Shown here one piece after another: positions 45,623 through 54,337 of a DNA stretch of 64,000 nucleotides. Made by a program: the position numbers and the translations under genes. The stretch's first letter is position 1; each line of letters opens with the position of its first letter. This DNA is from DASZQL01 sp964391865 (GTDB taxonomy: Bacteria > Planctomycetota > Phycisphaerae > Phycisphaerales > UBA1924), in the NCBI GenBank assembly GCA_964391865.1, contig CAYMNQ010000004.1, forward strand, positions 186,001 through 250,000, given 5' to 3'. A model generated the notes under the pieces. It ran no database searches. It saw only the letters and a program-made list of their open reading frames with translations, and was not told where the DNA came from.

Positions 45623-46918
45623 ATGACGCAGGCAACCATCGATCTCATCTGGTGGATCGGCGGCGGGGTGGTCGCGGTGCTGGGGCTCGCGCTGCTGGTG
45701 TGGGCGCTGATCGGCGACCGCAGTCGCGGCCGCAAGCGCTGCCCGAAGTGCTGGTACGACATGAGCTCCGCGCCGCGCCGGGAGGAGGGGGAGTTCGCCG
45801 GGTGGGTGTGCCCGGAGTGTGGGAAGCGCACCACGCGCGAAAGAGAACTCGGTCGCACGCGCCGACGCAAACGGTGGGTCGTTTTTGCGACCGTGCTGGC
45901 GATTCTCGGGATATTCGCAGCCGCCCAACCGCGCGTGCTGAAACTTAGATGGTGGTCGGTCGTACCGGCGTTTGTGCTGGTACCGCTGGCGACTTCGATT
46001 GAGAGGTCAAATCCTGTCGCCGAGAGCTTATTCAAAGATCTGTACCGTCGTGCGCCGCTCGGCGGGCTCTCTGAATCCCAGCGCATCGCGCTCGGCGTTG
46101 CTGTATTGCCGGACTTGATCTACCTGCGCGATCGTTGGCCTGCCAAGGTCCCGGTCCAAATGTACGCACGTCCTCCGTACTGGTTCGCGGCGACGTCGCC
46201 GGTGCGCATGACCCTCACACCGATCGGATCTCCACTGGAGCAAGTGTCGATCGTTGCAAGTGGCTGGTTGGTTCGGCCGGCGGCATGGAGTAATCGGTCA
46301 TACAAACGCGGTTGGAGTGAGTTGGGCACGCTTCAGCCCGGGTCACACCTGCTCAAGTTCGACTGCGTGATTGAAACCGGATCGACGCCTGAACACAGCA
46401 ATCATCCGTTCGAACCAGAGCGAGTGATGTGGCGGGGCATCATCGAGCGGCAAATCGAGATCACGCCCAATCGATCAGATGTGATGAATGCTTTCTCCGG
46501 CACCGAGGCGGAATCGGCAGCCCGCGCGGAGTTGGTTGTGACTCTTGCAAACCGAGAACACGGCGCGATCGTGGCGACAGTTGGACGGAAAGGCACGCCC
46601 GCGTGTGCGGATACAACGTTCGCATTGAGTTTGACTTTGGAGCAGCCAAACCAGGTGATTCTCTTCGATGAGCTTCTGGTCTATGCGCGGAATGGACCGC
46701 CAGCGCAAACTTCGACCTACGTCAGAATGCCGCCGCTTGACACCCTCGATTCAAGCTGGTTTGTCCGGGTTCGGAGCGTTCCTGATCTCGCGCTCCTCGA
46801 CACCAAATCGGTTCGCTACTGGAAAGGTCAGTTCACCATCCCGCTCTCAGAAGTCATAGCTGGCCCGCCCAGTGACAAAAAGGGCAAGGACGATCCTGAA
46901 TCCCCACCCGCTCGCTGA
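45623..46918 (+). CDS. Membrane protein with cytoplasmic zinc ribbon
   Basis: The 431-residue protein has an N-terminal TM (IWWIGGGVVAVLGLALLVWAL), a CPKCWYDMSSAP...CPECGKRTTRE zinc ribbon, a second and third TM (VVFATVLAILGIFAAA and WWSVVPAFVLVPLA) and a large beta-rich extracytoplasmic part. It belongs to the same style of ribbon-membrane proteins as 787-1605 and 49174-49947, with the ribbon N-terminal here. Lower GC locally and some AT-rich codons (around 45900-46700) hint at faster evolution or transfer. Function unknown. Confidence 0.7.
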   Translation: MTQATIDLIWWIGGGVVAVLGLALLVWALIGDRSRGRKRCPKCWYDMSSAPRREEGEFAGWVCPECGKRTTRERELGRTRRRKRWVVFATVLAILGIFAAAQPRVLKLRWWSVVPAFVLVPLATSIERSNPVAESLFKDLYRRAPLGGLSESQRIALGVAVLPDLIYLRDRWPAKVPVQMYARPPYWFAATSPVRMTLTPIGSPLEQVSIVASGWLVRPAAWSNRSYKRGWSELGTLQPGSHLLKFDCVIETGSTPEHSNHPFEPERVMWRGIIERQIEITPNRSDVMNAFSGTEAESAARAELVVTLANREHGAIVATVGRKGTPACADTTFALSLTLEQPNQVILFDELLVYARNGPPAQTSTYVRMPPLDTLDSSWFVRVRSVPDLALLDTKSVRYWKGQFTIPLSEVIAGPPSDKKGKDDPESPPAR

Positions 46919-46946
46919 CGCAGCGCCTCTCGTTGCGTGCTGCTGC

Positions 46947-47993
46947 TCAACTCTCCTCAAACAACCCCACCCCGCTCGCATTCACCACAATCTCCGGCAC
47001 CGCAACCCCCACATACTTCCCGCCGTCGGCGGTGAGCTGACGCCCCCGCCGCGTGCGCGCGAGGAACCCGATCTGAAGCAGATACGGCTCGACCACATCT
47101 TCCAGCGTGCCGGCGTCGTCGCCCATCGTCGCCGCGAGGGCTTCGAGGCCGACGGGGCCGCCCTTGTACGTCGTCGCAAGCGACTTCATGTACGCGAGGT
47201 CGAGTTCGTCCAGCCCCAGCGCGTCGACGCCTTCGAGCGCGAGCGCTTCATCAACGATCGCGCCGCCGATCGAACCGTTGGCCCGCACCTGCGCGTAGTC
47301 GCGCACACGCCGCAGCAGCCGGTTCGCGATCCGCGGCGTCCCCCGGCTGCGCCTCGCCATGCTCATCAAGCACTCGACCGAAGATTCGATATTCAGCAGC
47401 CGCGCGCTGCGCGTGAGGATCTTCAGCAGTTCCTCCGGCGGGTAGTATTTCAGGTGGTGCGTGATCTCGAAGCGCGAGCGGAGCGGCGCGGAGAGCAGCC
47501 CCGCGCGGGTCGTCGCCCCGATCAGCGTAAAGGGCTTCAGGTTGATCGACACGGTCCGCGCGTTCATCCCCGAATCGATCGCCACATCGATCCGCAGGTC
47601 CTCCATCGCCGGGTAGATGAACTCCTCCACGGCGACGGGCAGCCGGTGGATCTCATCGATGAACAGCACATCATGCGGCTTGAGCTTCGTGAGCGCGCCG
47701 ACGAGGTCGGTGCCCTTGGTGAGCGCCGGGCCGCTGGTGGTGTGGACCTGCGAGCCCATCTCGGCGGCGATGACGTACGCGAGCGTGGTTTTGCCGAGTC
47801 CGGGCGGGCCGTGGAGCAGGATGTGCCCGGCGGGCTCGCCGCGTTGTTTCGCGGCTTGGATGGTGATCCGGAGGCGCTCGATGAGATCGGACTGTCCGAC
47901 ATACTCGTCGATGCGCGTGGGGCGCAGGGACCAGTTCTGCTGCTCCTCCTCGGGGCTGGCGGGCTGCGCGGCGATCCATCGGTGCGTGGCCAT
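46947..47993 (-). CDS. ruvB: Holliday junction branch-migration helicase RuvB
   Basis: AAA+ motor that with RuvA drives branch migration at Holliday junctions. Walker A GPPGLGKTT, Walker B DEIHRL, sensor and arginine-finger region GATTRAGLLSAPLRSRF, and the C-terminal winged helix (VEPYLLQIGFLARTRRGRQ) are all present. The length of 348 residues is normal. No ruvA or ruvC is adjacent. Confidence 0.97.
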   Translation of the reverse strand: MATHRWIAAQPASPEEEQQNWSLRPTRIDEYVGQSDLIERLRITIQAAKQRGEPAGHILLHGPPGLGKTTLAYVIAAEMGSQVHTTSGPALTKGTDLVGALTKLKPHDVLFIDEIHRLPVAVEEFIYPAMEDLRIDVAIDSGMNARTVSINLKPFTLIGATTRAGLLSAPLRSRFEITHHLKYYPPEELLKILTRSARLLNIESSVECLMSMARRSRGTPRIANRLLRRVRDYAQVRANGSIGGAIVDEALALEGVDALGLDELDLAYMKSLATTYKGGPVGLEALAATMGDDAGTLEDVVEPYLLQIGFLARTRRGRQLTADGGKYVGVAVPEIVVNASGVGLFEES

Positions 47994-48015
47994 GCTGAGA
48001 GTGTAAGAGAAGAAG

Positions 48016-48055
48016 ATTCACCGCAGAGACGCAGAGAACGCGGAGAAAGACGAGG
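48016..48055 (+). repeat. CACAGAGG-type dispersed repeat (variant)
   Basis: ATTCACCGCAGAGACGCAG is followed by AGAACGCGGAGAAAG, a variant of the unit at 51368 and 52243. It lies directly upstream of ruvB (minus strand). Confidence 0.65.
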
Positions 48056-48140
48056 ATTGGAATTGTGAGCAGCACAGCGACTGGAAGGTGGGTGAGTCGT
48101 GGGGCTGCCGTGCGCGAACGAGTCTTCCGCCTTCCGGCTT

Positions 48141-48169
48141 CAAGCCCCAAGCCTCAAGCCCCAAGCCCC
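48141..48169 (+). repeat. CAAGCCCC dispersed repeat (intergenic copy)
   Basis: CAAGCCCCAAGCCTCAAG and further units stand 22 nt before the metallo-hydrolase ATG. They match the coding copies at 283-310 and 3638-3668. Confidence 0.7.
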
Positions 48170-48190
48170 TTCCCCGACTACTCTCTCTTC

Positions 48191-49084
48191 ATGCCGACTC
48201 CCACCTACTCCTGGCGTCTCCTCCGCTGCGGCTCGTTCCGGCTCGACGCCGGGGCGATGCTCGGCATGATTCCCCGCGTGGTTTGGACGAAGTGGTTCCC
48301 TGCCAGCGGTCCCGAGGCGATCGACGACTCGAACCGCATGGCGCTGCAGCAGAATTCGATCCTGCTCGACGCGGGCGGCGGCAAACTCGCGCTCATCGAA
48401 GTTGGCATCGGCGACAAGCTGGCGGGCAAGGAGCAGGCGCAGTACTCGCAGGAGCCGCGGACGATCGTGGATGCGCTGCACGAAGTCGGCGCAGCGCCCG
48501 AGGACATCTCGACGGTGATCGTGACGCACCTGCACTTTGATCACGCGGGCGGGCTGACCCGCCGAGCGCGCCCCGGCTCCAGCGCGCCGAAGCACGCCGA
48601 TTACGAACTGACCTTCCCGAATGCGGAGATCGTCGTGCAGAAACAGGAGTGGGAGGATGCGCTCGCGAACAAGAGCACGATGCACCGCACCTACCTGCGC
48701 GATCACATCAACGACTTGGTGCGCGAGCGGCTGCGGCTCGTCAGCGGCGAGACGGAAGTCCTGCCGGGCGTGCATGTCTGGAACATCCCGGGCCACACAT
48801 GGGGGCAGCAGGCCGTGCGCTTCACCAGCACCGACGGCGTCACCATCGCGTACATCCCCGACGTGCTCGCGACGCGGTTCCACTGGCGCTCAACAACGAA
48901 CATGGCGTACGACGTCGAGCCGTTCGTCTCAATGCACGAGCGCCCCAAGCTGCTCCGGCGCGCCTTCGAGAACCAATGGCGGCTGATCCTCGACCACGAG
49001 TTCGGCCCGCCGATGTTCGAGGTGGAGGAAGACCCGGAGAAAGCAGGCACGCACCGGATCCGCGTGGTGGAAGAGGTCTTCTAA
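48191..49084 (+). CDS. Metallo-beta-lactamase-fold hydrolase
   Basis: The 297-residue protein has the HLHFDHAGG zinc motif (HxHxDH), IPGHTWGQQAVRF (third-site His) and DHEFGP near the C-terminus, in line with binuclear-zinc MBL hydrolases of the lactonase/quorum-quenching-like branch. The substrate is not evident. ATG 48191 is chosen since upstream codons fall in dispersed repeat DNA. A G/C-run palindrome follows directly behind the stop. Confidence 0.86.
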   Translation: MPTPTYSWRLLRCGSFRLDAGAMLGMIPRVVWTKWFPASGPEAIDDSNRMALQQNSILLDAGGGKLALIEVGIGDKLAGKEQAQYSQEPRTIVDALHEVGAAPEDISTVIVTHLHFDHAGGLTRRARPGSSAPKHADYELTFPNAEIVVQKQEWEDALANKSTMHRTYLRDHINDLVRERLRLVSGETEVLPGVHVWNIPGHTWGQQAVRFTSTDGVTIAYIPDVLATRFHWRSTTNMAYDVEPFVSMHERPKLLRRAFENQWRLILDHEFGPPMFEVEEDPEKAGTHRIRVVEEVF

Positions 49085-49121
49085 CCCCCTCCCCCTCAGG
49101 GGGAGGGCCGGGGAGAGGGGT
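49085..49121. repeat. CCCCTCCCC palindromic dispersed repeat at gene end
   Basis: CCCCCTCCCCCTCAGGGGGA and GGGCCGGGGAGAGGGG follow the MBL stop. The hairpin CCCTCCCCCT/AGGGGGAGGG may act as terminator. Other copies are at 50202 and 53181, both at 3' ends of genes. Confidence 0.7.
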
Positions 49122-49173
49122 TCTTGTTCAAGCCCTCTTGCATTTCCCACTGCCGATCGCTGAACTGAACACA

Positions 49174-49947
49174 ATGCCACCGGGCGGCAAAGCACAACCC
49201 GACCCCCGCACGCGCGGCCGATGGCGCTGGGCGCGTCGCGCGATCGTCTGCCTGTTCATCGGCGCGGCGGTGAATGTGCTGGTGGCGTGGGGGTGTGCGC
49301 TATGGTCGCCGATGACGGACCAACTCGGAGGCGAACACGGCAATGCCCAAGACATCGCAAAGCGCCATGGATTGCCGGAGGACTGGGTTCCGTATTGCGA
49401 GGCTCGTCAGTACTCTGCGTATCCGGTCGAAAAATACCTCGTTGGTGCGGGAAAGCGCGGCTTCGTTTCCGGCTTGTCCCACGAGCATTTTGCCGCGTTG
49501 AGATTTCCAACCGCGGATATCGGATCGCTTGTAGTGACGAGCGGTTGGCCTTGGCCGTCGATGCGATGCAGCTATCGGTGGGATCTTCGGCCGACGGAAC
49601 TCGGGGGGCCGGGCTGGTCGCCGAACAATGTGCAGGCGAGTTCGAGCGCGCTGCTTCCAATGCCGATGTGGTTGGAGCCCGCACCAATCACTTCGTTCGC
49701 GATTGTTAGAAGTGTCGCTCTTGAGCCTGGACTGCCGTTGCGGATTCTCTGGGCCCCGTTTCTTGCGAGCGCGTTGCTCTACGCGCTACCGTTATTGGTG
49801 GTGGTTGTTGCGATTCCCGAATGGCATCGGCAGACTCGCATGAGCGCTGGGCGCTGCGTGCGTTGCGGCTATCAACTCGATGGGTTGGCGATTGGGTCGT
49901 GTGTATGCCCCGAATGTGGCACGCGGCGAGCGACTCGCGCGTCTTGA
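49174..49947 (+). CDS. Membrane protein with C-terminal zinc ribbon, paralogue of 787-1605
   Basis: The 257-residue protein has an N-terminal TM (AIVCLFIGAAVNVLVAWGCAL), an external region, a second TM near residues 188-214 (ILWAPFLASALLYALPLLVVVV) and the ribbon CVRCGYQLDGLAIGSCVCPECG. ATG 49174 starts the part that resembles 787-1605; the open frame before it runs through repeat and other-frame DNA. External regions of the two paralogues differ. Function unknown. Confidence 0.7.
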   Translation: MPPGGKAQPDPRTRGRWRWARRAIVCLFIGAAVNVLVAWGCALWSPMTDQLGGEHGNAQDIAKRHGLPEDWVPYCEARQYSAYPVEKYLVGAGKRGFVSGLSHEHFAALRFPTADIGSLVVTSGWPWPSMRCSYRWDLRPTELGGPGWSPNNVQASSSALLPMPMWLEPAPITSFAIVRSVALEPGLPLRILWAPFLASALLYALPLLVVVVAIPEWHRQTRMSAGRCVRCGYQLDGLAIGSCVCPECGTRRATRAS

Positions 49948-49948
49948 C

Positions 49949-50023
49949 GGAGCCCGCCGCGCGAGCGGCGGGTCGTTGCGTGTCGCCGATGTCGAGCGAC
50001 CGCCCGCTCGCGCGGGTGGCTCC
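49949..50023. repeat. 75-bp palindromic element with GGAGCC ends
   Basis: Arms of 27 bp (49949-49975 and 49997-50023) start GGAGCCCGCCGCGCGAGCGG and are imperfect reverse complements; each arm also folds on itself. It begins right behind the zinc-ribbon gene stop. Its ends differ from the GTGCCACCG family, so it is a separate type. Confidence 0.65.
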
Positions 50024-50047
50024 ATGGTTTGCGTTGACTCGATCAAC

Positions 50048-50152
50048 GTGCCACCGCAGGCGTCGGGGCTTTGGCCGACGACTGCGGTGCGGGCTGGTTG
50101 CTTGGCGACGGGCGCACCGCAGTCGGCCCAGAGCGGCCGCCTGCGGTGGCAC
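50048..50152. repeat. Complete GTGCCACCG palindromic element (105 bp)
   Basis: Perfect 15-bp inverted ends GTGCCACCGCAGGCG (50048-50062) and CGCCTGCGGTGGCAC (50138-50152) enclose two hairpins. Internal segments GCTTTGGCCGAC and GTCGGCCCAGAGC correspond to the complementary loops of 30894-30995. Length and design match that copy while stem sequences differ. Confidence 0.75.
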
Positions 50153-50201
50153 AGGGGGTTTGGATGCGAACGATGAAATGTGCGGGACTGCGTCGCCGGT
50201 G

Positions 50202-50240
50202 TCCCTCTCCCCAACCCTCTCCCAGAGGGAGAGGGGGTCA
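50202..50240. repeat. CCCTCTCCCC palindromic dispersed repeat overlapping PAP2 stop
   Basis: TCCCTCTCCCCAACCCTCTC and AGAGGGAGAGGGGGTCA form a hairpin. The last three bases are the minus-strand TGA stop of the PAP2 gene. Confidence 0.7.
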
Positions 50241-50981
50241 GAGCCCCCTTATCCTCGGCAGCGCCGGCGTCGCGTTCCGGTCGACGAACTTCACCCACAC
50301 CCAATCGACCAGCCGCACGCCGGCGAAGGAGCGCACGAGCGGCGTTGCGATCAGCCACGCGATCGCCACGCCGATCACCACGTCCGATGGGTAGTGCGCA
50401 TCGAACGTCATGCGGCAGAAGCCCACCAGCGCGCACCACGCGAAGACCAGCGGGCGCAGGCGCGGGTACAGCGCCGAGAGAAATACGGCGGCGACGACCG
50501 CGAGGGCCGTGTGGCTGCTGGGCATCGACCACAGTTCGCTCACGCCGCGTTTCCAGAATTGCCAGGAGTACGCGGGGGCGGCGGTGTCGGCGCTGCCGAC
50601 CATTGCTTCGCGGAACGGGCCGAGGAAGACGAATGGCTCATCGTGCTTCGGGCGCATGCGTCCCGCGCCGACCTTCACCGCGAAGACGGCGAGCCACGTC
50701 ACTCCCGCGGCGAGGAGGTAGTCGAGCATGCGGCGCAGGCGGCGGCGGTCGAGCAGCGCGATGAGGATCGCGACGAGCGCGATCGTCGAGCCGGAGCCGA
50801 ACTGCTGGAGGACGTTGAGTTCGCGCCGAACGTCGCCGCGGATTGGCAAGCTGCTAAGCGCGTCGCTGATGGCGCGGTCGAAGGGGAGCAGCACGCCGGC
50901 GAGGATGATCGCGCCGACGGCGACAATTGCGGACCGGGCTGGAGCGCTCGCGGGCACCGCTCGTTTATAGTCGATCCGCAT
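50238..50981 (-). CDS. PAP2-family phosphatase (membrane)
   Basis: The 247-residue protein has about five to six membrane segments and the three PAP2 motifs: KVGAGRMRP, PSSHTA and CRMTFDAHYPSD. Family members remove phosphate from lipid phosphates such as undecaprenyl pyrophosphate or phosphatidate at the membrane. ATG 50981 (MRIDYKRAV) was chosen; the longer GTG form to 51038 would overlap the divergent glycosyltransferase start. Its stop lies in a dispersed palindrome. Confidence 0.88.
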   Translation of the reverse strand: MRIDYKRAVPASAPARSAIVAVGAIILAGVLLPFDRAISDALSSLPIRGDVRRELNVLQQFGSGSTIALVAILIALLDRRRLRRMLDYLLAAGVTWLAVFAVKVGAGRMRPKHDEPFVFLGPFREAMVGSADTAAPAYSWQFWKRGVSELWSMPSSHTALAVVAAVFLSALYPRLRPLVFAWCALVGFCRMTFDAHYPSDVVIGVAIAWLIATPLVRSFAGVRLVDWVWVKFVDRNATPALPRIRGL

Positions 50982-51031
50982 GGGAGCACCAAAGTGCCCC
51001 GCCCCCGGCCCTACCCGGAGTGTTCCGCGGA

Positions 51032-53155
51032 ATGACACCCGCAGCAGCGAAGCAACCCGAATGGTCGAATCAGCGAGCTCGCCGCGCCGGGCTGGGCGGC
51101 CGCTCGGCGTTCGCCGACCGCTGGTCGCGCGGCGGTGTGGTGCTCGTCGCGCTGTGCCTCGCGCTCTACTTGCCGGGGCTGTGGTCGATCCCGCCGGTGG
51201 ACCGTGATGAATCGCGCTTCGCGCAGGCGAGCGCGCAGATGCTGGCGAGCGGGACGGTCGAGGGGTGGGTCGTGCCGCGGATTCAGGAGAAGCCGCGGCT
51301 GAACAAGCCGCCGCTGATCTACTGGTTGCAGGCGGCGAGCGCGTGGCTGTGCGGGGTTGAAAGTGGGATTCACCACAGAGGCACGGAGGGCACGGAGGTC
51401 GGAGAAGAGAAGAGTGGATTGATTGAAGAGGAGAAGAGTGGTGGAGGCGCGGTGCGTGACGCGCGCACGTCGGCGTCTTCTCCGACTCAACCGAGTGGCA
51501 CGGGCGTCCCGCCCGTGACTACACAACCTCAGTCTTCTTCTTCTTCTTCTTCTTCTTCTTCTTCTTCTTCTTCTTCTTCTCTAGGTCCCTTGCCCACCGC
51601 TGGCATCTGGGCGTACCGCGTGCCATCGGTGTTGTGCGCGATCGCGTCGGCGCTGCTCACATGGCGGCTCGGGCGGCGGATGATTGATGCCCGTGCCGCG
51701 TGGCTGGGCGGGGCGCTGATGGCGGCGTGCGTGATGCAGTTGTGGGATGCGCGCCAGGCGCGGGCGGATCAACTGCTGCTCGCCACCACCACCGCCGCCA
51801 TGTTCGCGCTGTGGAACATCTGGAACGCGCGGCATCGCTCGGACGCCGGCGGCGTCGTGCGGGCGGCCGTGTTCTGGCTCTGCCTCGCGCTGGGCGTGAT
51901 GAGCAAGGGGCCGATCACGCCGCTGGTCGCGGGGCTGACGGTGCTCGCGCTGGGTGTGGCGACCGGCGAGTGGGCATGGATGAAACGTCTGCGCCCGCTG
52001 ATGGGCGTGGCGATTGTGCTGGCGGTTGTGCTGCCGTGGGTTGGGCTGGTGATGCACGAGGTGGGTGCGGCGAAATATCTCTCGCTGATTTACGACGAAA
52101 CGCTCGGGCGCAGCGTGAGCGCGAAGGAAGGGCACTGGGGCCCGCCGGGGTACCACACGGTGCTGCTCGCCGTGATGTTCTGGCCCGGCTCGCTGCTGAC
52201 GCTGGCGGCGGTGATCCGCGCGGTGCAGCGATCAAGACAGGGATTCACCACAGAGGCACAGAGGACACAGAGAAGAGGGGAACAGAAGAAGGGGAATTGG
52301 TTGGCGCGTGCGCGATCCGCGGTTCGACTGAGCGGCTCGCGCGTCGAGACGTTTCTGTTGTGCTGGGTCGTGCCGGCGTGGGTCGTGTTTGAGCTGGTGG
52401 GGACGAAGCTGCCGCACTACACGCTGCCGATGTACCCGGCGATCGCGCTGCTCTCCGCCCGCGCGGTGTTCGCGGCGGAGACGGGGAAGCTGGCGGGAGC
52501 ACGCGATTTTGGCGCGAAGATCGGATGGGTGGTGTGGATGCTCATCGGGATTGTCCTAGTAGTGATACTCCCCGTCGCGCGAGAAAGTGTCATCTATGAC
52601 ATGGCCGATCACGTTCGGCGGTGGGCGGATACGCACGGGCAGCCGACGCCTGAGTTGGATCGCTTTACCGTTGTTCGAGCGTTGCGAGCAGGTGCGCCAT
52701 TTCTTGTTCTCGCGGTGCTCTTGCCTATCGCACTCGCGCGCAGACTGCGGAGAGGGCGGTTTGTGCGCGCTCAGTCGGAGTCGATCTTTCATGTGTTGAT
52801 CATCTCCGCGCTCATCTTCCAAGCAGTGCTGCCGGCGACGCCGTTCTTCTGGCCTACCGCTATGGCAATCGGAAGAACCCGCGTGATCGACCCCGTCGGC
52901 ACGCGCCCGCTCGCCGCCGTCGGCTACGGCGAGGACAGCCTCGTCTTCATGACCCGCGGCACGGTCGATCGCTTGACCGCCGAGCAGTTGCCCGAGTGGT
53001 TCGACGCGAACCCGCGCGGGCTGGCGATGATCTCGAAGCCTCGCGACGAATTGGTGGACTCGTATCGCGTGCTCGGCTTTGTGCGTGCGTTCAACTATGC
53101 CAAAGGGGAGTGGGTGGAGCTTTCGATCGTGGAGCGACGGGGCGGCGAGGGGTGA
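51032..53155 (+). CDS. GT39/ArnT-type membrane glycosyltransferase with repeat insertions
   Basis: The 707-residue protein resembles PMT/ArnT enzymes: first TM, then VDRDESRFA with the catalytic DRDE (57-60) in the first external loop, EKPRLNKPPLIYWL after it, and about ten further TM segments including KGPITPLV and GTKLPHYTLPMYPA. It would move a sugar from a lipid-phosphate donor to protein or lipid outside the membrane. Residues about 112-183 are an insertion made of a CACAGAGG repeat (HHRGTEGTE), a GGCACGGGCG palindrome (GTGVPPV) and 16 TCT codons (Ser 168-183). A second CACAGAGG repeat gives FTTEAQRTQRRG near residue 405. Both inserts lie in loops, so activity may be kept. Confidence 0.85.
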   Translation: MTPAAAKQPEWSNQRARRAGLGGRSAFADRWSRGGVVLVALCLALYLPGLWSIPPVDRDESRFAQASAQMLASGTVEGWVVPRIQEKPRLNKPPLIYWLQAASAWLCGVESGIHHRGTEGTEVGEEKSGLIEEEKSGGGAVRDARTSASSPTQPSGTGVPPVTTQPQSSSSSSSSSSSSSSSSLGPLPTAGIWAYRVPSVLCAIASALLTWRLGRRMIDARAAWLGGALMAACVMQLWDARQARADQLLLATTTAAMFALWNIWNARHRSDAGGVVRAAVFWLCLALGVMSKGPITPLVAGLTVLALGVATGEWAWMKRLRPLMGVAIVLAVVLPWVGLVMHEVGAAKYLSLIYDETLGRSVSAKEGHWGPPGYHTVLLAVMFWPGSLLTLAAVIRAVQRSRQGFTTEAQRTQRRGEQKKGNWLARARSAVRLSGSRVETFLLCWVVPAWVVFELVGTKLPHYTLPMYPAIALLSARAVFAAETGKLAGARDFGAKIGWVVWMLIGIVLVVILPVARESVIYDMADHVRRWADTHGQPTPELDRFTVVRALRAGAPFLVLAVLLPIALARRLRRGRFVRAQSESIFHVLIISALIFQAVLPATPFFWPTAMAIGRTRVIDPVGTRPLAAVGYGEDSLVFMTRGTVDRLTAEQLPEWFDANPRGLAMISKPRDELVDSYRVLGFVRAFNYAKGEWVELSIVERRGGEG
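51368..51405 (+). repeat. CACAGAGG dispersed repeat in glycosyltransferase CDS
   Basis: ATTCACCACAGAGGCACGG and AGGGCACGGAGG are read in frame as IHHRGTEGTE. Matches 52243-52279 and the inverted copy at 30311-30344. Confidence 0.75.
51495..51518. repeat. GTGGCACGGGCG palindrome in glycosyltransferase CDS
   Basis: CACGGGCG, TCC and CGCCCGTG form a perfect 8-bp hairpin; read in frame it gives GTGVPPV. It resembles the GTGCCAC half-elements elsewhere in the window. Confidence 0.65.
51533..51580 (+). repeat. TCT trinucleotide microsatellite (16 codons)
   Basis: Sixteen consecutive TCT triplets in the glycosyltransferase frame encode 16 serines. Uniform codon use shows expansion by slippage; changes in copy number would not shift the frame. 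Confidence 0.9.
52243..52279 (+). repeat. Second CACAGAGG dispersed repeat in glycosyltransferase CDS
   Basis: ATTCACCACAGAGGCACAG and AGGACACAGAGAAG are read as FTTEAQRTQRR. It is in a different reading frame from the copy at 51368. Confidence 0.75.
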
Positions 53156-53180
53156 AAGCTGTGAGGCGTGAACAAGGGTG

Positions 53181-53217
53181 TCCCTCTCCCCTTCCCTCCC
53201 CCAGAAGGGGAGGGGGT
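53181..53217. repeat. CCCTCTCCCC palindromic dispersed repeat behind glycosyltransferase
   Basis: TCCCTCTCCCCTTCCCTCCC and AGAAGGGGAGGGGG fold to a hairpin 26 nt past the stop. It is the third copy of the family at a 3' end. The rest of 53156-53484 shows no gene or promoter I can support. Confidence 0.7.
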
Positions 53218-53484
53218 TTGTTGCTCGCGATTCTCGCGCGATTCCGCGCGAGGCAGCGATCAGCATCGCGGCCGGCTCCGAGCCGTCGGCTGTAGTGGCA
53301 TCCGGCATCCAGAACACTCAATCTGCCTCGAATCCAACCTCGGCCCGCTGGGGCTATGATGGTGCCCTGTCCACCAGTCTCTCCCGGCCCCCCCGCCCCC
53401 CGGATTCCCGGCCCCCGGAGCCGCCGCGTGACCCGAGCCGTTCACAGCGCATCGTCCGCGGCTGATCCGAGCGCACCCGATGCC

Positions 53485-54174
53485 ATGACGTCGATCCCGA
53501 GCCGCGCCAATTCGTTGCCCCCGCCGCGGGCGTACAAGCGGACGCTGACGGAGCGCCTCGAGGCGTACGTGAGCCGCCTGTCGACCAAGAACAATTTCTG
53601 GCACCGCGTGTGCTCGCTCGTGTGGCTGCCGTACGCGTTCAACTCCGGCATCCGCATGCGCCGTCTCGACGGCAACACGTTCACCGCGGTGCTGCCGTTC
53701 CGGCGCTTCAACAAGAACTGGTACAACGCGATGGCCGGCGCGGCGCTCCTCGCCAATAGCGAGATCGCCGGCGGCATGTACCTCTTCGCAAAGGTCGGCG
53801 AGGGGTACACCGTGGTGTGCAAGGAACTGACGTACAAGTTCCTGCGCCCGTGCCTCGGCCCGGCGGTGTACCGCGTCGAGCCCTTGGGCCAGATCGACGA
53901 CCTGATCGCGGCGGGCAACGAGTTCAATGTCGAGGTCGAGCTCACGGTCTACCAAGCGCGACTGCTGCCCGGAGCGCGAAAGTCACGGCGCGGCAAACGA
54001 GCCGCGAAAGCGGTCCCCGTTTCCGCGGCGAGCGCGGCACCCGAGTTCACCGAAGCCGAGCCGGCGGGGAAGGGCGAACGCGAGATCCGCGTCGGGCGCG
54101 TGCGCGCCGTGTTCCACGTGACGCCCAAGCGGCACCACAAGGAACGACGGGAGCGGCGCATAAGCGACGAGTGA
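53485..54174 (+). CDS. DUF4442-like (hotdog-fold) protein
   Basis: In this 229-residue protein the central part PYAFNSGIRMRRLDGNTFTAVLP, FRRFNKNWYNAMAGAALLANSEIAGGMYLF resembles DUF4442 hotdog proteins, which are thought to be acyl-CoA thioesterase relatives. The C-terminus is basic and Ala/Glu-rich (KSRRGKRAAKA, KRHHKERRERR). ATG 53485 is chosen since earlier codons are Pro-rich and look non-coding. No catalytic residue can be named. Confidence 0.65.
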   Translation: MTSIPSRANSLPPPRAYKRTLTERLEAYVSRLSTKNNFWHRVCSLVWLPYAFNSGIRMRRLDGNTFTAVLPFRRFNKNWYNAMAGAALLANSEIAGGMYLFAKVGEGYTVVCKELTYKFLRPCLGPAVYRVEPLGQIDDLIAAGNEFNVEVELTVYQARLLPGARKSRRGKRAAKAVPVSAASAAPEFTEAEPAGKGEREIRVGRVRAVFHVTPKRHHKERRERRISDE

Positions 54175-54337
54175 GTAGGACAGAATCGGCCTCTGACTGC
54201 CCAGACAGGCACGGACTTTGACAGAAGTCTCTCTTGTGCCATCGAGTATGTCTGTTCGAGTCGTCCGTGCTCGTCGATGCTGGCTGTGTTAAGTTCTTCC
54301 GTGTTTTATTGATCACGTAACAAGTCCCGAGCGTCGC

